Shown here in pieces: positions 46,567 to 58,716 of a DNA stretch of 64,000 bases. Every line of letters begins with the position of its first letter. The stretch's first letter is position 1. The notes beneath the pieces are model-generated. The model was not told the DNA's origin. It ran no database searches and was given only the letters and a program-made list of their open reading frames with translations. Location of the stretch: positions 10,079,222 to 10,143,221 of the forward strand of contig NC_054390.1 of assembly GCF_001625195.1 (NCBI RefSeq), written 5' to 3'. The DNA comes from Drechmeria coniospora. Lineage: Eukaryota > Ascomycota > Sordariomycetes > Hypocreales > Ophiocordycipitaceae. Made by a program: the position numbers and the translations under genes.

Positions 46567-49376
46567 ATGACCGACACGGCCCAGGCGGCGCCGCCGCATA
46601 ATGTCTTCGACGTGAGTGCGGAAAGGTGCCTGCTCGTCGTCCGGTGCCCTCAGAGCTGACCGTTGCCGCTTCGTCTAGACCGTCCTCGTCTTGGATATGG
46701 GATCCCAGACCAGTCATGTTCGTTCCACCTGCACACGATTGCCTCGACGCTCGCAGCCAAGCATTGACAGTGCCAAAGCTCATCCTCAGAAGGCTTCGGT
46801 CTCTCGGGGTGTACTCCGAGATGCTACCTTGCACCCAGGTGCTCAAGGAACTTGCTTGGAAGCCGGTCGGCATCATCCTCAGCGGCGGGCCGTCGAGCGT
46901 GAATTCCCCCGACGCCCCGACCGTGGATCCTGCCGTGTTCGAGCTTGGCGTCCCCGTGCTGTGCGTTCCACGCCGAGGCCACGACGGAAAAGGTCGCTGA
47001 CTTGTTCTAGGGGCGTCTGCTTCGGCAACCAACTGATTGGTACCGTCACCCTTGCGTCTCTCCGCACCGTCGTTCGCTGATCGTCTTGTTCCAGCCTGGC
47101 GTTCGGATCGGACCAGTGTCGCACCCGGCCTGAAGCGCGAGTACGGTGAAACCTCAATGGCCATCCGAAGGATCGGTGGCCACGCCGATCGGCTCTTCGA
47201 CGGACTGGGAGACACCTTGAACGGTTCGTCGACTCCCTTCGTGCGGATGTTCCCCGTCCGCCTCGCCCTGGTGCCCGTCTGACATGCTCCGTCTGCAGTC
47301 GTCATGAGTCATTTCGACAAGGTCGTTCACCTGCCCGACGGCTTCGAGACCATCGCCACCACCGCCAACAGCGAGTTTGCCGGCATTGCCCACAAGTCCG
47401 AGCCCATCTTCGGTGCGTGCGTCCTCGACACGCCGGGCTGATTCTCGAGCTTGCTGACGGGTACGGCTCGTAGGTATCCAGTTCCACCCTGAGATCTCGC
47501 ACACCGAACGGGGTACCGACATTCTCGCCAACTTCGCTCTCAAGATCTGCGGCGCCCGCGCCGACTGGAAAATGGACAACTTCTTGGAGGGCGAGAAGGC
47601 TCGCATTCGGAAGCTCGTTGGCGAAAGGGCCCAGGTCGTATGTGCTTCTGCTTTCCCCGGCGACAAAGGCCGGCGCGCTGACGAGTCCGCAGATCGGAGC
47701 CGTCTCCGGCGGCGTCGACAGCACCGTGGCCGCGAAGCTGCTGAACGAAGTTATTGGAAAGCGATTCCACGCCATTCTCGTCGACACCGGTAAGATGACG
47801 TCGCTCAGGGACATGCCCACCAGCTTCGTGGTGATGTTCTAAATTGTGCCCAACAGGTCTGATGCGTCTGAACGAATGCGACCAAGTCAAGCAGACGCTG
47901 GAAAAGCGCCTAGGCATCGTCCTCACCGTCGTGGATGGATCCCAACTTTTCTTCGATCGCCTTCGAGGCGTCACGGAGCCTGAAGCCAAGCGGAAGATTA
48001 TTGGCGAGACATGTGCGTCGATCCCCTCCAAGCTGGCCGGCTCGTCATATTGACTCGGGACAGTCATTGACCTCTTCGAGAATGAGGCACTCCGGTAAGC
48101 TCGCGCCTCGTCACTTGTTGAGCCGTGGCGAACTTGACTTAACCCTGCATCCAGCATCGAGGCAGAAGCAGAGCACACACCCCATGCTGGCAAGGTTGAA
48201 TGGTTCCTTCAGGGGACGCTATATGGTGCGTTGTCCACCCTTCTCAGGCGGGTTCAGATTTGTTAACCCTTTCCAGCCGATATTGTGGAAAGCTTGAGCT
48301 TCAAGGGAGCCGCTAGTTCTACGATCAAGTGTACGTCTTTCCCCTGTGATTCATGGCTCGTTCCCCCTTTTCGGCGTGCCGGCGAGAAGGTGAAGCCGCC
48401 TGCCGAGGCTGAACCGTACCTCGAGAATGGCCAACCCTTTCAAAGCTGCCTCCCCGTGTTAGAGCCAATTCATCTCCCAACTTTCCCAGCCGAATGCCTC
48501 TGCGGTACTCCAAACTAAGATTCGAATAGCTCATCACAATGCGGGAGGGCTTCCTGCTCGTATGCAGAATGGCGTAAGTTGAACTAGGCGATATTTGGTG
48601 GTCAAAGAGGCTGACACATGACAATAGGAAGCACAGCTGAAGCTGCTTGAGCCGCTGCGAGAGCTGTTAGTTCCCCTCGGTCCTGTATTCGGGCTTCGGG
48701 AGTGAGGGTCACTGCTTGTTGCTGCCGCTAACAGCTCGGGTCCAACTAGGTTCAAGGACGAAGTTCGGGCGTTCGGTCGGCAATTGAACATCCACCAGGA
48801 GCTTATCGGTAGACACCCTTTTCCCGGGCCTGGCCTCGGTATCAGAATTATCGGCGAAGTTACTCGCGAGCGAGTCGAAATTGTGCGCCAGGCAGATGAC
48901 ATCTTTATTTCCATGATCCGCGAGGCCGGGATCTATGATGAGGTTCGACAGGACCAAACCTCACGACGCAGGAGATGTTTGCTGACGAGAGAGTTTAGGT
49001 CACCCAAGCCTATGCTGCGCTTGACTCGAGCAAAGGTAAGCCCTTCCTTCCGTGCCTACACTTGCGTGCTTGTGGCTACCCATTCCTAACGCTCGTGTCG
49101 CCCAGCCGTCGGTGTACAGGGAGATGCTCGGGTTTACGGCTACATCTGCATTCTGCGAGCCGTGACTAGCGTAGATATGATGAGTGCCGAGCCATACGAA
49201 TTCACGTGGAGCTTCCTCCGGGCTGTCAGCAGGAGGATTGTCAACGAAGTAGACGGCATTGCGAGGGTCGTGTACGACACGACATCGAAGCCTCCAGGTG
49301 AGCATCCTCTCTACCCCCATTCTCTCTACGCACTACGATGCCAACAAAGTCAATAGGCACGATTGAATTAGAGTAA
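46567..49376 (+). CDS. GUA1: GMP synthase (glutamine-hydrolysing), 18 exons
   Basis: Converts XMP to GMP using glutamine and ATP in the cytosol, the last step of de novo GMP synthesis. I reconstruct 18 exons: 46567-46611, 46679-46717, 46779-46960, 47011-47039, 47095-47223, 47299-47412, 47474-47637, 47693-47789, 47857-48012, 48064-48094, 48155-48225, 48277-48330, 48530-48573, 48628-48665, 48750-48942, 48999-49035, 49106-49297, 49357-49376. Total 1635 nt, 544 residues, the usual family length, no stop or frameshift. All 17 introns are GT-AG, 50-84 bp except one of 199 bp. The glutaminase triad is Cys92 (GVCFGNQ), His184 and Glu186 (FHPE). The ATP-pyrophosphatase P-loop is SGGVDST at 239-245. 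The dimerisation domain holds HPFPGPG and ends SKPPGTIELE. The conserved GTIELE tail confirms the last splice. Primary gene or paralogue cannot be decided here. Confidence 0.93.
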
Positions 49377-52300
49377 AGAGTTTACCAATAGTGTGTTGGA
49401 AGTGGCTGGTAGCCGGATCGACATCCCTTGTACGAGCCTTGGTTTGACGACAAGGTGCCTCGATGAGGGAATATAAGGAGGCAGTATGCCTGCGCTACAT
49501 TTGACGGATCATGGTTAATTATTAATTAAAAACTACAACTCCGCTGTTTTACCGCTTCGTTGCTTCTTCGGGAGCAATTACATGGCTCTCTCAGTCCACA
49601 TCAATTGCCCAGGCAAGCAGAGCAATTAAAACAATCGGAGCCGAAAACGCTACGTGACAGCAATCAATTTACCAGTGGCCACGAATTCCTCACAGCATCT
49701 GTTCTGCAGTCACGTTGTCTGACAAGATGGGCGCACTTGCGGGCATGGTGTGTGCGTGTGCTTGTGCATATGAAGCCTCCCAAACGCTTGCAACACCATG
49801 GGATTAGGAGAATAATTAAAATAAAGGTATGTAGGCGCGTTCCCTATCCCAGGCCTTTTCGTCAATCCGAGAACCAGCTCAGGAGCGCGCCGATAATACA
49901 GCCTCCCCGCAATAACGTCTGGTAGGCACCATCATCAATCCCACTGCGGTTCCTGGGAGACGTGTATGGCCAGTCATTTTTGACCATCGACCAGGTGATG
50001 GACTAAATGGCTATTCGTCTCCTTGATGAGCAGAGAGAGTCTATTCGTTCCGTTTTGCAACGAGTATCATTCCAATATGCCGACTCCCCTCCACAAGCCA
50101 TGCTACAGCAAACAACTTCTATCTTGAGGAAGAAAGATGGCGTGTCGACTACAGTTAGCATGCAATGAGGCAGAAATTGCACGGGCCGTTCAAGGCTACT
50201 GAAGGCATATACTGATCTCATCAAAGGACTGACCCGAGTGCGATGCAGCAGGGAGCCCTTGTCGCTATTTACAGGGATGTTGGGCCGGATTTTGTTCCAA
50301 CGTACGAAAAGTTGAGCTTGTGAGTGTAAAACCCAATCATTGTGCAATTTGTGCCTCGAATTGATAATAACAGTATACAGCAAGCATCTTGGATGTGAAT
50401 CAGGCAGTCAAGGAGGCTATTCCGACAGACCACAATCGTTGTCATCATACGACCACATGCGTAGCCCAGTTCATGCTTGTTGTCGACTGGATGAATCATT
50501 CTGACAGAATAGTTCAACGTCTTGGTATCCAATGCGACAGCCAAAACGAGGAGAATATTGGTCCGCATCATCTCGTTTACCAAGGTGAAACCAGTCGCCC
50601 TGCAATATCTTCCAAGACGACGGATATGGTCAGCGGATATGCTTGACTAAAGTCCTCACATTCATTTGATGACTTTCCCCAAGGCGCCATAGTATTGCTG
50701 CAGTGTGATTCTTCCCCTCACGCAATCCATCATAGCGAGGGTGCAGCGCTGCCTTGCCTTGTTGCATTCTCCACCTTGGAGTCGCCGGTCGTCAAGGCTT
50801 ACCCGGAACAGCGTCTTCTCTTTACCGAAGACGGCCACTAAGCCCGGTTTTTACATTGGCAAAGTGCTGTCAGAAAACGTGATCCCGAACACCGGCCTTT
50901 ACTGACAGAAGCTACATCTGAGATTCTGCATGCAAGGAACGTGGCTTTCTTTACTGGAATCAGAATTTGTCAAAGTCACTCCAAGAATTATGCTCATTTG
51001 ATCGGCCGAACTACGCATAGTATTATTGGCTGAGAAAGGCCTCGTCTTGGGAGTGGATACTGGGAACACAATCCATGTCATGTTGAGCATCCCAACCAGA
51101 CCATTGAGTTCCATTCCTCGCACCATAATCCTCAAACGAGTGCGACGGGACATGGCCAAGTGTCCATTGATTCAAGTCGACGAGGATGCATGGGAAAGCA
51201 TGAGATTGCGGAGGAGCGTGGCACGATCTGCTCGGGAGTCTGCTCACAAGCATACCCCTCTCTGAGCAGTGAGAATGGACACAGCTGCCCGTGCTGACCA
51301 CGACATGGACTAGTTCTGTAGAGGTCCGACGGCATCGCATCTGTTGTCGAAAATACGAGGATTCCAATTTCCTCAACTACCTTGGATGAGAATGTCAAGC
51401 ACGTCCATGGAGATTTGACTTTGCATTTAGCAGTGCTGGTACACGTGAGAAACGGACAAGAGAAGGGTGGCAGTCCAAACATCCGAGACGCACCTCGACA
51501 ATAGATTCCCTCTCGCGTTGGTCCACAAGCAAGGGGGCTTGGCAGGCTTCGGCCCCTTCACTCTCATTCTGAAGGGATTGCTGCGGGCCGGGGGTCTGCT
51601 ATCGGCCACGGAAACCAGCCCGATTGAAGTTGTATCATGAGTAATCCATCGAGATGTCGGCAGGTATCATGTCAAGTCCCCGGTCTCCATGACGGCCAAG
51701 TTGGGTAATTGTCTGATGCGACGACCCGTTGGCTGGATTCATACGATAACGGGCAGCTACCCTGGAGTCCATCGGGTTAAGCACCAGGAGGATCCGGATG
51801 TCAACTGGTACGATTTGCCCTGCCTGCTGCGCACGGGTGACATGACTTTATGTTTGTTATTTTATCAGGAAAATGCGGTGACATGCTATTATCAGCGTCG
51901 GTCCACACGATCGTCCGAGCGAGTGTACACGAAACCCACGACACCAAGATGCAGGCGGAGACAAATAGGCATCATCTCGGCCAGTCGATTAATGGATAGA
52001 AGTGGTCCATGATCAAACCGCGAGAGGTCTAGTGTCAGAAGCAGGGCATACAAGGAACATGACGGCCGTATACCAACAATCTGGCGCACGTACTTGTACT
52101 GTGAGTCAAGCAGAGCTTCTTACATGTTACGATGGAAATAAATCTCCTGACCCGTTTTCGAAGGAATTCCAGACCAATTGGCAATTCCCGATTACTAGGT
52201 GCTTGCGTAACACTGGTGACGAGTCGCTCGGAATGTGGGGGGTGGAGTGGAGGCCAAGTCGACGAGCGTTGCGTGTCAAGGGCACGTCAGTTACGTTTTT

Positions 52301-52672
52301 AACTTTCAGTGCATGCTTAGCCTTTAAAGTAGGCCGGGAGTTTGCCAGCGACGGCTTGTTGCGATGATGGCGGCAAGCTTTGGTTCTCACGGCGCCGTCA
52401 CTAGACCCCGAGGAGCCAATAATGACGCCGGTATTGGAGAGTCGAGACGCGTTATCCAAGACCCTAGGTTTGGAATCGTTGCTTGCCTCGACATTCTGGT
52501 GCCAGGATGACGACTGGACTTGGCAGCTGCCCTGGCGCACGCCATGTGATGTATGCAACACGCGGAAGCTGGTTGTTATCCTCCTCGGATCCGGCAGAGC
52601 ACAGAGACATCTTGTGTATAAGTACTCTGGGTAACTCGCACCCGAGTTTGATCTCGACCACATACACACAAA
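49377..52672. other. Long spacer with scattered coding-like fragments
   Basis: No intact gene is supported. Plus-strand pieces with natural composition occur at about 50740-50830 (LPCLVAFSTLESPVVKAYPE), 50850-50905, 51490-51640 (GGLAGFGPFTLILKGLLRAG) and 51720-51850, separated by stops and frame changes. They may be exons of a decayed gene. A TATA-like tgtgtataagtac at about 52612-52624 lies about 50-60 bp before the dioxygenase start. Confidence 0.35.
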
Positions 52673-54060
52673 ATGCGGTTCCAAAGCCTCGCTGCCTGCA
52701 CCTTCGGCCTGCTGGCCAGTCGAGGCCTTGGCCATCCCGGACACGATGCCAACGAGGAGAGAGCTGAGCGCCTCGGCTTCCTTAGCTCTTCCGGAAAACG
52801 CTCGCTCGACCACTGCGCCGAGAAGCTGGCCCTTCGCGGCGTTGAGAAGCGAAACGTTCTTCGCCGGTCGCAGCGGACCAACGCGGCTCGTGTCAAGCGC
52901 TCCCTCTCCGCGAGGGACGTCGACGCGGCCCTGAACAAGTCCCACGACGACACATCCCTCGGCTACACGGTCGACACGGACCCCGCGACACTGTTCTCGG
53001 GCAACAGATCGTGCGTGCTCACGCCCGAGGTTACCCAGGGACCCTATTGTAGCACCCCCACCCCTCCTCGACTCGTTGAAGCGGCGTCCCCTGACCATGC
53101 GGCATAGACGTCTCGGGTGAACGCGTTCGGGAAAACATCGTCGACGGCCAGGACGGCATCAGCCTTTTTCTCGACTTGCAGGTCATCGACGTTGAAACGT
53201 GCGAGCCCGTCCCCGACGTATACGTCGAGATCTGGCACTGCAACTCCACCGGCGTATACTCCGGGGTTGTTGCTCAAGGCAACGGTAACTCGCAGGATGC
53301 ATCAAACATCAACAATACGTTCCTCCGCGGCATCCAGGCAACCGACGCGGACGGCGTCGCCAACTTCGAGTCTCTCATGCCGGGTCATTACACGGGACGC
53401 ACCACGCACGTACACGTCATGGTCCACACCAACGCGACGCTGTACAAGAACGAGACCTTGGGTAATCAGATTCACGCCAGTCACGTTGGACAGGTATTCT
53501 TCGACCAGGAGCTTATAACCGCCATCGAAGCCATCGAGCCGTACAGCAGCAACACGCAGCAGCTCACGACCAATGCCGAAGACAGCATCTTCGCCCAGGA
53601 AGCAGGCACCAGCGGCGTTGATCCCATTATGCAGTACACGCGGCTGGGAGACGACCTCAACAGTGGCATTTTCGCATGGATAGCCTTTGGCATCAACACG
53701 TCGTACTCGGGCGTCGTAACGCCAGCCGTCTTCTTGTACGACTCAGGCGGTGTGGAAAACCAGGATTCCGGCATGGGAGGCGGCTCCGGCGGCCCGGGTG
53801 GGGCGCCGCCCGCCGGAACACCTCCTGACGGCGGTCCCAGAGGAGGCTCAGCATCTACTGCTGTGACTGCGGCCGGCACGGTGACCGGTTCATCATCATC
53901 CAGAGTGAACGCCTCAAACGCAGCCGGGATATCGTCGAGTCCGAGTGGCTCAAATGTATCGCCAACGTCGGGGACGACACAGGTATTATCGGAAGCCCGT
54001 GGCATCTTCGCATTGCTTCCAATGGTGGCCACACTGGCTTTACTGCCAAGACTCGTCTAA
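52673..54060 (+). CDS. Secreted intradiol ring-cleavage dioxygenase
   Basis: Exons 52673-53048 and 53108-54060 with a 59-bp intron (53049-53107); 442 residues. Splicing restores TQGPYYVSGE. A signal peptide (MRFQSLAACTFGLLASRGLG) predicts secretion. All four Fe(III) ligands of the family are present: Tyr176 (STGVYSG), Tyr220 (PGHYTGR), His226 and His228 (THVHV). The enzyme class opens catechol-type rings between the two hydroxyls; the extracellular fungal branch is thought to act on plant- or lignin-derived or host phenolics, substrate unknown here. After residue about 350 a Gly/Pro/Ser/Thr-rich tail ends in a hydrophobic segment (FALLPMVATLALLPRLV), suggesting a GPI anchor or wall attachment. 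The propeptide before CVLTPEV is Arg/Lys-rich (KRNVLRR, RVKRS), with possible Kex2-type sites. Confidence 0.92.
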
Positions 54061-55142
54061 GCGAAAACTAGACTCGTCTAAGCGGAAACCAGATCTGTAC
54101 GGATTTGACGGTAAATCAACGAGTATCATACCAGATCGTCACTTTAGGAACGTAGGTAAGACTGGTAGAATCCCTTGTATTGCTACAATGGGTGAGCCAG
54201 GCATCCCCTATATATTTCCAGCTAGTTCCAGTAGGTAGGCCATCTGAACTTGCTTTGCTGGTACAATCGTAGATCCTCCGAGCGATTGGGCGTCGCTTGT
54301 AGCTCCAAATGTAACCTACTGCTTAACATACAGTATATTCGTATGTATTTGTTAAAGTTGGCTACTATTTATGCTAGCAAGGCCGTTGCACTGCAAAGCT
54401 ACCCACTACTCGACAGTAGACACTGAATCCAATATGGGCCTATCTCTTTGAGGAAACTTGTCTCTAGTCACCCAAGTCATGCGGTGGGTTCCCTAATACC
54501 ATACACTGCACCCTCTGAGCACCAAGTGGTAGATTTACCTAAGTACCAGTGCGCTTGCCCAACATCCAATATACAAAATACCATGTGTTGTATGTTAGTT
54601 GTGGCAGTCCTACCGTTTCAAGTCCAGAGGCAATTTAGAACTAATACACAGCTGGAGACAACTCCAGAAACCTTTGGGCGGGCCGATAACGAAATAGAAC
54701 GAACCTTGCAACGGAGTGCTCCATGAATGAACTATTAAGAATGCTAATCGTGCCGCACCCTACCTCACTAAAGCTTTTATTCGTGGGGCGTGCTAGAATT
54801 AACCAATTTCGTCTAAAGTTCAAATAATTCGATGTGCGATATTCTATATATGAGAAGTTCAAGAAATTGTTTTTCTGTTATAATCGGGCAAGGCGAGTCA
54901 GATTCTCCATCGAATAGTCAGACTTCGTAGCTCGAACGTAGCTGCAACCATTACTAAAGTAGATATCGTTAAGTCCATCCGACACCCAACGAAAAAGTAC
55001 TTCATACTGTCATGGAAGGTCTGCAAACTTGGTATATTGTTGGTTCTTACTGGTCTGTGGGACTTGGTTCTGTCGAATTTCGACGGTTTTGTATCGACAG
55101 GCTCAGGGACCCTAACCTGCATGATTTGCACCAGACGTCATG
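54061..55142. other. Downstream spacer, AT content rising
   Basis: Immediately after the dioxygenase a direct repeat of about 20 bp (gactcgtctaagcgaaaac / gactcgtctaagcggaaac) spans the stop codon. The rest has no recognised gene. This is the change from the GC-rich block back to repeat-rich DNA. Confidence 0.4.
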
Positions 55143-55147
55143 GATAT

Positions 55148-55327
55148 TGTGTGTTATATATATATAGTGGCCAATAGTAGACTAGGATCACGTAATCGTA
55201 TGGGGCACGATTACGGAGAGGATAAAAGTAGCCGCTTAGGGGCAGCCTCTTTTCCCTCCTTTCGTACCAAATTGAATCCATTAAAAGAGATCTCTTGTTA
55301 CCAGTTTCCCCCAGAACCGAACCAACA
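55148..55327 (+). repeat. LTR-B copy
   Basis: 180 bp from TGTGTGTTATATATATATAG to GAACCGAACCAACA; flanks GATAT and GATAC match at four of five. The hairpin at 55191-55215 has one mismatch. Confidence 0.85.
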
Positions 55328-55440
55328 GATACCAATTGCTCATGCCGATTGCTGTTACTTAGCTACCTACGTACTCAAGTACCTACCTACTTATACTTTT
55401 TGCCTTTTTCTATTGTATTAAACCAAGGCAATTGAAACAA

Positions 55441-56332
55441 TCTCTTAAAAATGGGGGGGAAAAGGTAAATAGGAAGGGTGCACGTAGAAGTACAGTTGCA
55501 CGGACTATCCAAAATGGATATCAATCGATACTGTTAGTAACAGTAGAAAGGGCACCAGTTAGTAACTGGGCAGGGAATACAGATTTGAACAAGTCAAATA
55601 GTAGTACCATGATGCGATTCAAAAGAAAGACTTGCTTGTATTTCTTGTGCTTGCTGCTTGCTTGCTTGCTTCCTATCTAGGAATGTAGGAAAGGTAGGAC
55701 CATTTTATACCTGAGTGGTAGTACCTCAATCAGTGTAATGTGCACGTGTTGGAATTCTAACTGATTCCACACAATGCATCTCCGAACAATCTGCCTGCAC
55801 GCAATGCAGCTCCAAATACTCTGGTTGAGTCACACTGCCACTTGCATAGTTGGTATATGCAACCGACAGGCTTAGTTGGTATTAGTGTTCGGTCGCGACA
55901 GTACAGCATATTACAGCAGTTGTTAAGCGGGCCAGTAGTAGTACTACTAGCAAGCAACTGCTAGTTTCAGTTGGGTGGGTCCTAGCGCGCAACAGTAGTA
56001 CTGTTGGCTGGCAACTACTAGTAGTAGTTTTTTTTTTTTATTGACGGTCCGATTAATGATCTTGCTTGGTCGACCAAGTACTACTTGCACGAGACGCGCA
56101 ACAGTAGTAAATTGGCTGGGCAGTAGTACTGCCATTAGTAGTACTAAGTCGGAGTGAAGAGAATTTATATAGCAAGTGCAATTCGTCAACTCGACATACT
56201 ACTTGTACGTACAGTACAGTGGTAGTATATTGGCGAGCAGCAGTACTGCTGCCAGATGTTGCAAGTAGCAACACACATAGGATAGTATCCTATTTGGGCA
56301 GTCTTACTAGTATAATTACCAGTAATTTTAAC
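55441..56332 (-). repeat. Solo LTR-F (copia)
   Basis: About 890 bp, from TCTCTTAAAA to TTTTAAC, the same family as the LTRs of element C. No matching flanks are seen. A run of T (about 56030-56039) interrupts it. Confidence 0.85.
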
Positions 56333-56829
56333 GTACTGTACAGATAGATTGAGTACTACTGTACTTACTCTAGTCTACCATTGGTCCGGCCTACGCTACC
56401 TTGATCGATAGTTTTTTTTGAGCCCTAATACCTCCAAACCTACCAATACACACACTGCCACCCCCCCCCCCCCAACTCACCACCCGCCCAACCATTGTTG
56501 CACTAAAATTCCCGACAAGAAAAATTTACTGTTGGGGATTATTTACCCGCGCTCTGGGCACCTCTACGGCCAATGCAACGTTATATTCGTCGAACGAAAT
56601 TTTCCGCCCGTACGCTCGTATTTTTCCCGACCCGCTCGGCCGTATATTGGTAGATCTTTTTTACTGCACCTTTTTGACTCGACGATCCCGACCACAAGTA
56701 CCTTTTCGCGCGCGTGCCCCGCCAAACCGTGCCTACCCCGCTCCGCCCGCGCTAACACGCCTAGGGTTTCCTTTTGACTAAAAAAGCCGCGCCACATAAC
56801 AGCTGGTCAATAATTCAACGATTAGACTT
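56333..56829. other. Unassigned stretch with a poly-C run
   Basis: Contains a run of at least 13 C near 56461 and a more GC-rich 56510-56790 with overlapping frames of 119 (plus) and 77 (minus) codons. Neither is recognised; the minus frame reads like a repetitive hypothetical protein. Confidence 0.35.
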
Positions 56830-58201
56830 TGCAATTACGCAATGGATCGACAGTTTAATCGGACCATAAATAGATTGCCTGTTTCATTGTACCATAAGTC
56901 GGCTGTCTTATAGTTTGTATTCTCATCGTACTATAAGTCGACTGTCTTATAGTTTGTACTCGTAATACGGATATTGCTAACTAGCAATTGCTAGTAGTGG
57001 CTGAGTGAATGGCAATCGGTGTTTCCGATCAATTGACTCTAGTGGTTGACTGGATACAACCTTAACGTATTATGCAGCAGTAGTAGATTGGCTGGCAGTA
57101 GTACTGTCGCCCGTCACTTCAAATCGTGTCAAGGAGAAACAGTATGTTGTGCACTGTTTGACAACACGATATACTTACTTTTACTCGCAGTATAGTATAG
57201 TATGTTGACTAGTAGTAATTCTCTAAAAATTTTGAAAAGGTACAATAGGAAGGGAGCGCAGTGGAAGTACAGTTGCACGGACTATCCAAAATGGATATCA
57301 ATCGAGGCTGTTAGTAACAGCAGAAAGTGTACCAGTTAGTAACTGGGCCGGGAATACAGATTTAAACAAGTCAAATGGTAGTGCCAAGATGCGATTCAAA
57401 AGAAAGACTTGCTTGTTCTTCTTGTTCTTGCTTGCTTGCTTACTTGTGTGTGTGTTTGCTATCTAGGAGTGTAGGAAAGGTAGGACCATTTTATACCTGT
57501 GAGGTAGTACCTCAATCAGTGCAATGTGCACATGTTGGAATTCTAACTGATTCCACACAATGCATCTCCGAACAATCTGCCTGCACGCAATGCAGCTCCA
57601 AATACTCTGGTTGAGTCATACTGCTAGTTGCATAGTTGGTATATGCAACTGGCAGACTTAGTATTAGTGTTCGGTCGCGACAGTACAGCAGTAGTTCTGC
57701 AGTAGTCAAGTGGGTCAGTAGTAGTACTACTAGCAAGCAACTGCCAGTTGCAGTTGGGTGGGTCCTAGCGCGCAACAGTAGTACTGTTGGCGGGCAACTG
57801 GTAGTAGTTGTTGGGAGAGCTTCAATTGACGGTCCGATCAATGATCTTACTTAGTCGACCAAGTACTACTTGTACGAGACACGCAACAGTAGTAGATTGG
57901 CCGGGTAGCAGTACTGCCATTAGTTGTACCAAGTCGGAGCAATTTGCATAGCAAGTGCAATTCGTCAACAATATACTATTTGTACGTACAGTACACTAGT
58001 AGTATATTAGCGAGCAGTAGTACTACTGCTAGGTATTGCAAGTAGCAACACACATAGGATAGTATCATATTTGGGTAGTCTTACTAGTATAAATACCAGT
58101 AATTTTAATAGTAATACTACTAGGTATAGTACTAATAGGATAGTATCCTAGTTGTATAGTCTTACCGGAATAAATACTGTATAAATACTAGTATTTTAAT
58201 A
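56830..58201 (-). repeat. Solo LTR-E interrupted by a solo LTR-F
   Basis: The left part (56830-57219) and right part (58111-58201, ending ATTTTAATA) together match the reverse complement of the element B LTR. It is split by LTR-F at 57220-58110. Confidence 0.78.
57220..58110 (-). repeat. Solo LTR-F with target duplication GTAAT
   Basis: 891 bp, ends TCTCTAAAA and TTTTAATA, flanked by GTAAT (57215-57219, 58111-58115). It is inside LTR-E and therefore younger. Confidence 0.9.
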
Positions 58202-58365
58202 AGTGTAACCGGAATAATTGCATATAACCTACCTTGCTACGACCTGGAATTGGAAGAAAGAACGCGGAGGAAAAAAAGCAAAGATTCAATCTATACATTC
58301 TACCCCTATTATCTCCAATCCGTTCGACAGTTCTTGGAGTAGTATTGTTTACACTAACTGTATAT

Positions 58366-58716
58366 TGTGTATATGACCCGCACAATTACAGAGAGGATAA
58401 AAGTAGACGCATAATTGCAACCCTTTTTCCCTCCTTTCGTACCAAATTTGAATCTATTGAAAGAGATCTCTTGTTACCAGTTTCTACTAGAAGGATATAT
58501 TCTATTATTATAATTTATATATAGAAACTGTGTCCTTATTCCAAATAGACTTGAAAATAGACTTGTCAACCGAGTCGTACGATTTAGACTTATGGAAGTC
58601 CACTGTGGCTTGTATTATATCCACCACACTACTTTTAGTATATTCTTATACAGTGCAACTAGTATAAACTCATATTTGTTATACTGTATAACAGCCGATC
58701 AGCCGATCTTCTAACA
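58366..58716. repeat. Truncated LTR-B next to an LTR-C fragment
   Basis: 58366-58490 is LTR-B with the hairpin region deleted. 58492-58716 is LTR-C interior ending CTTCTAACA, with a small duplication of cagccgat. Confidence 0.65.
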
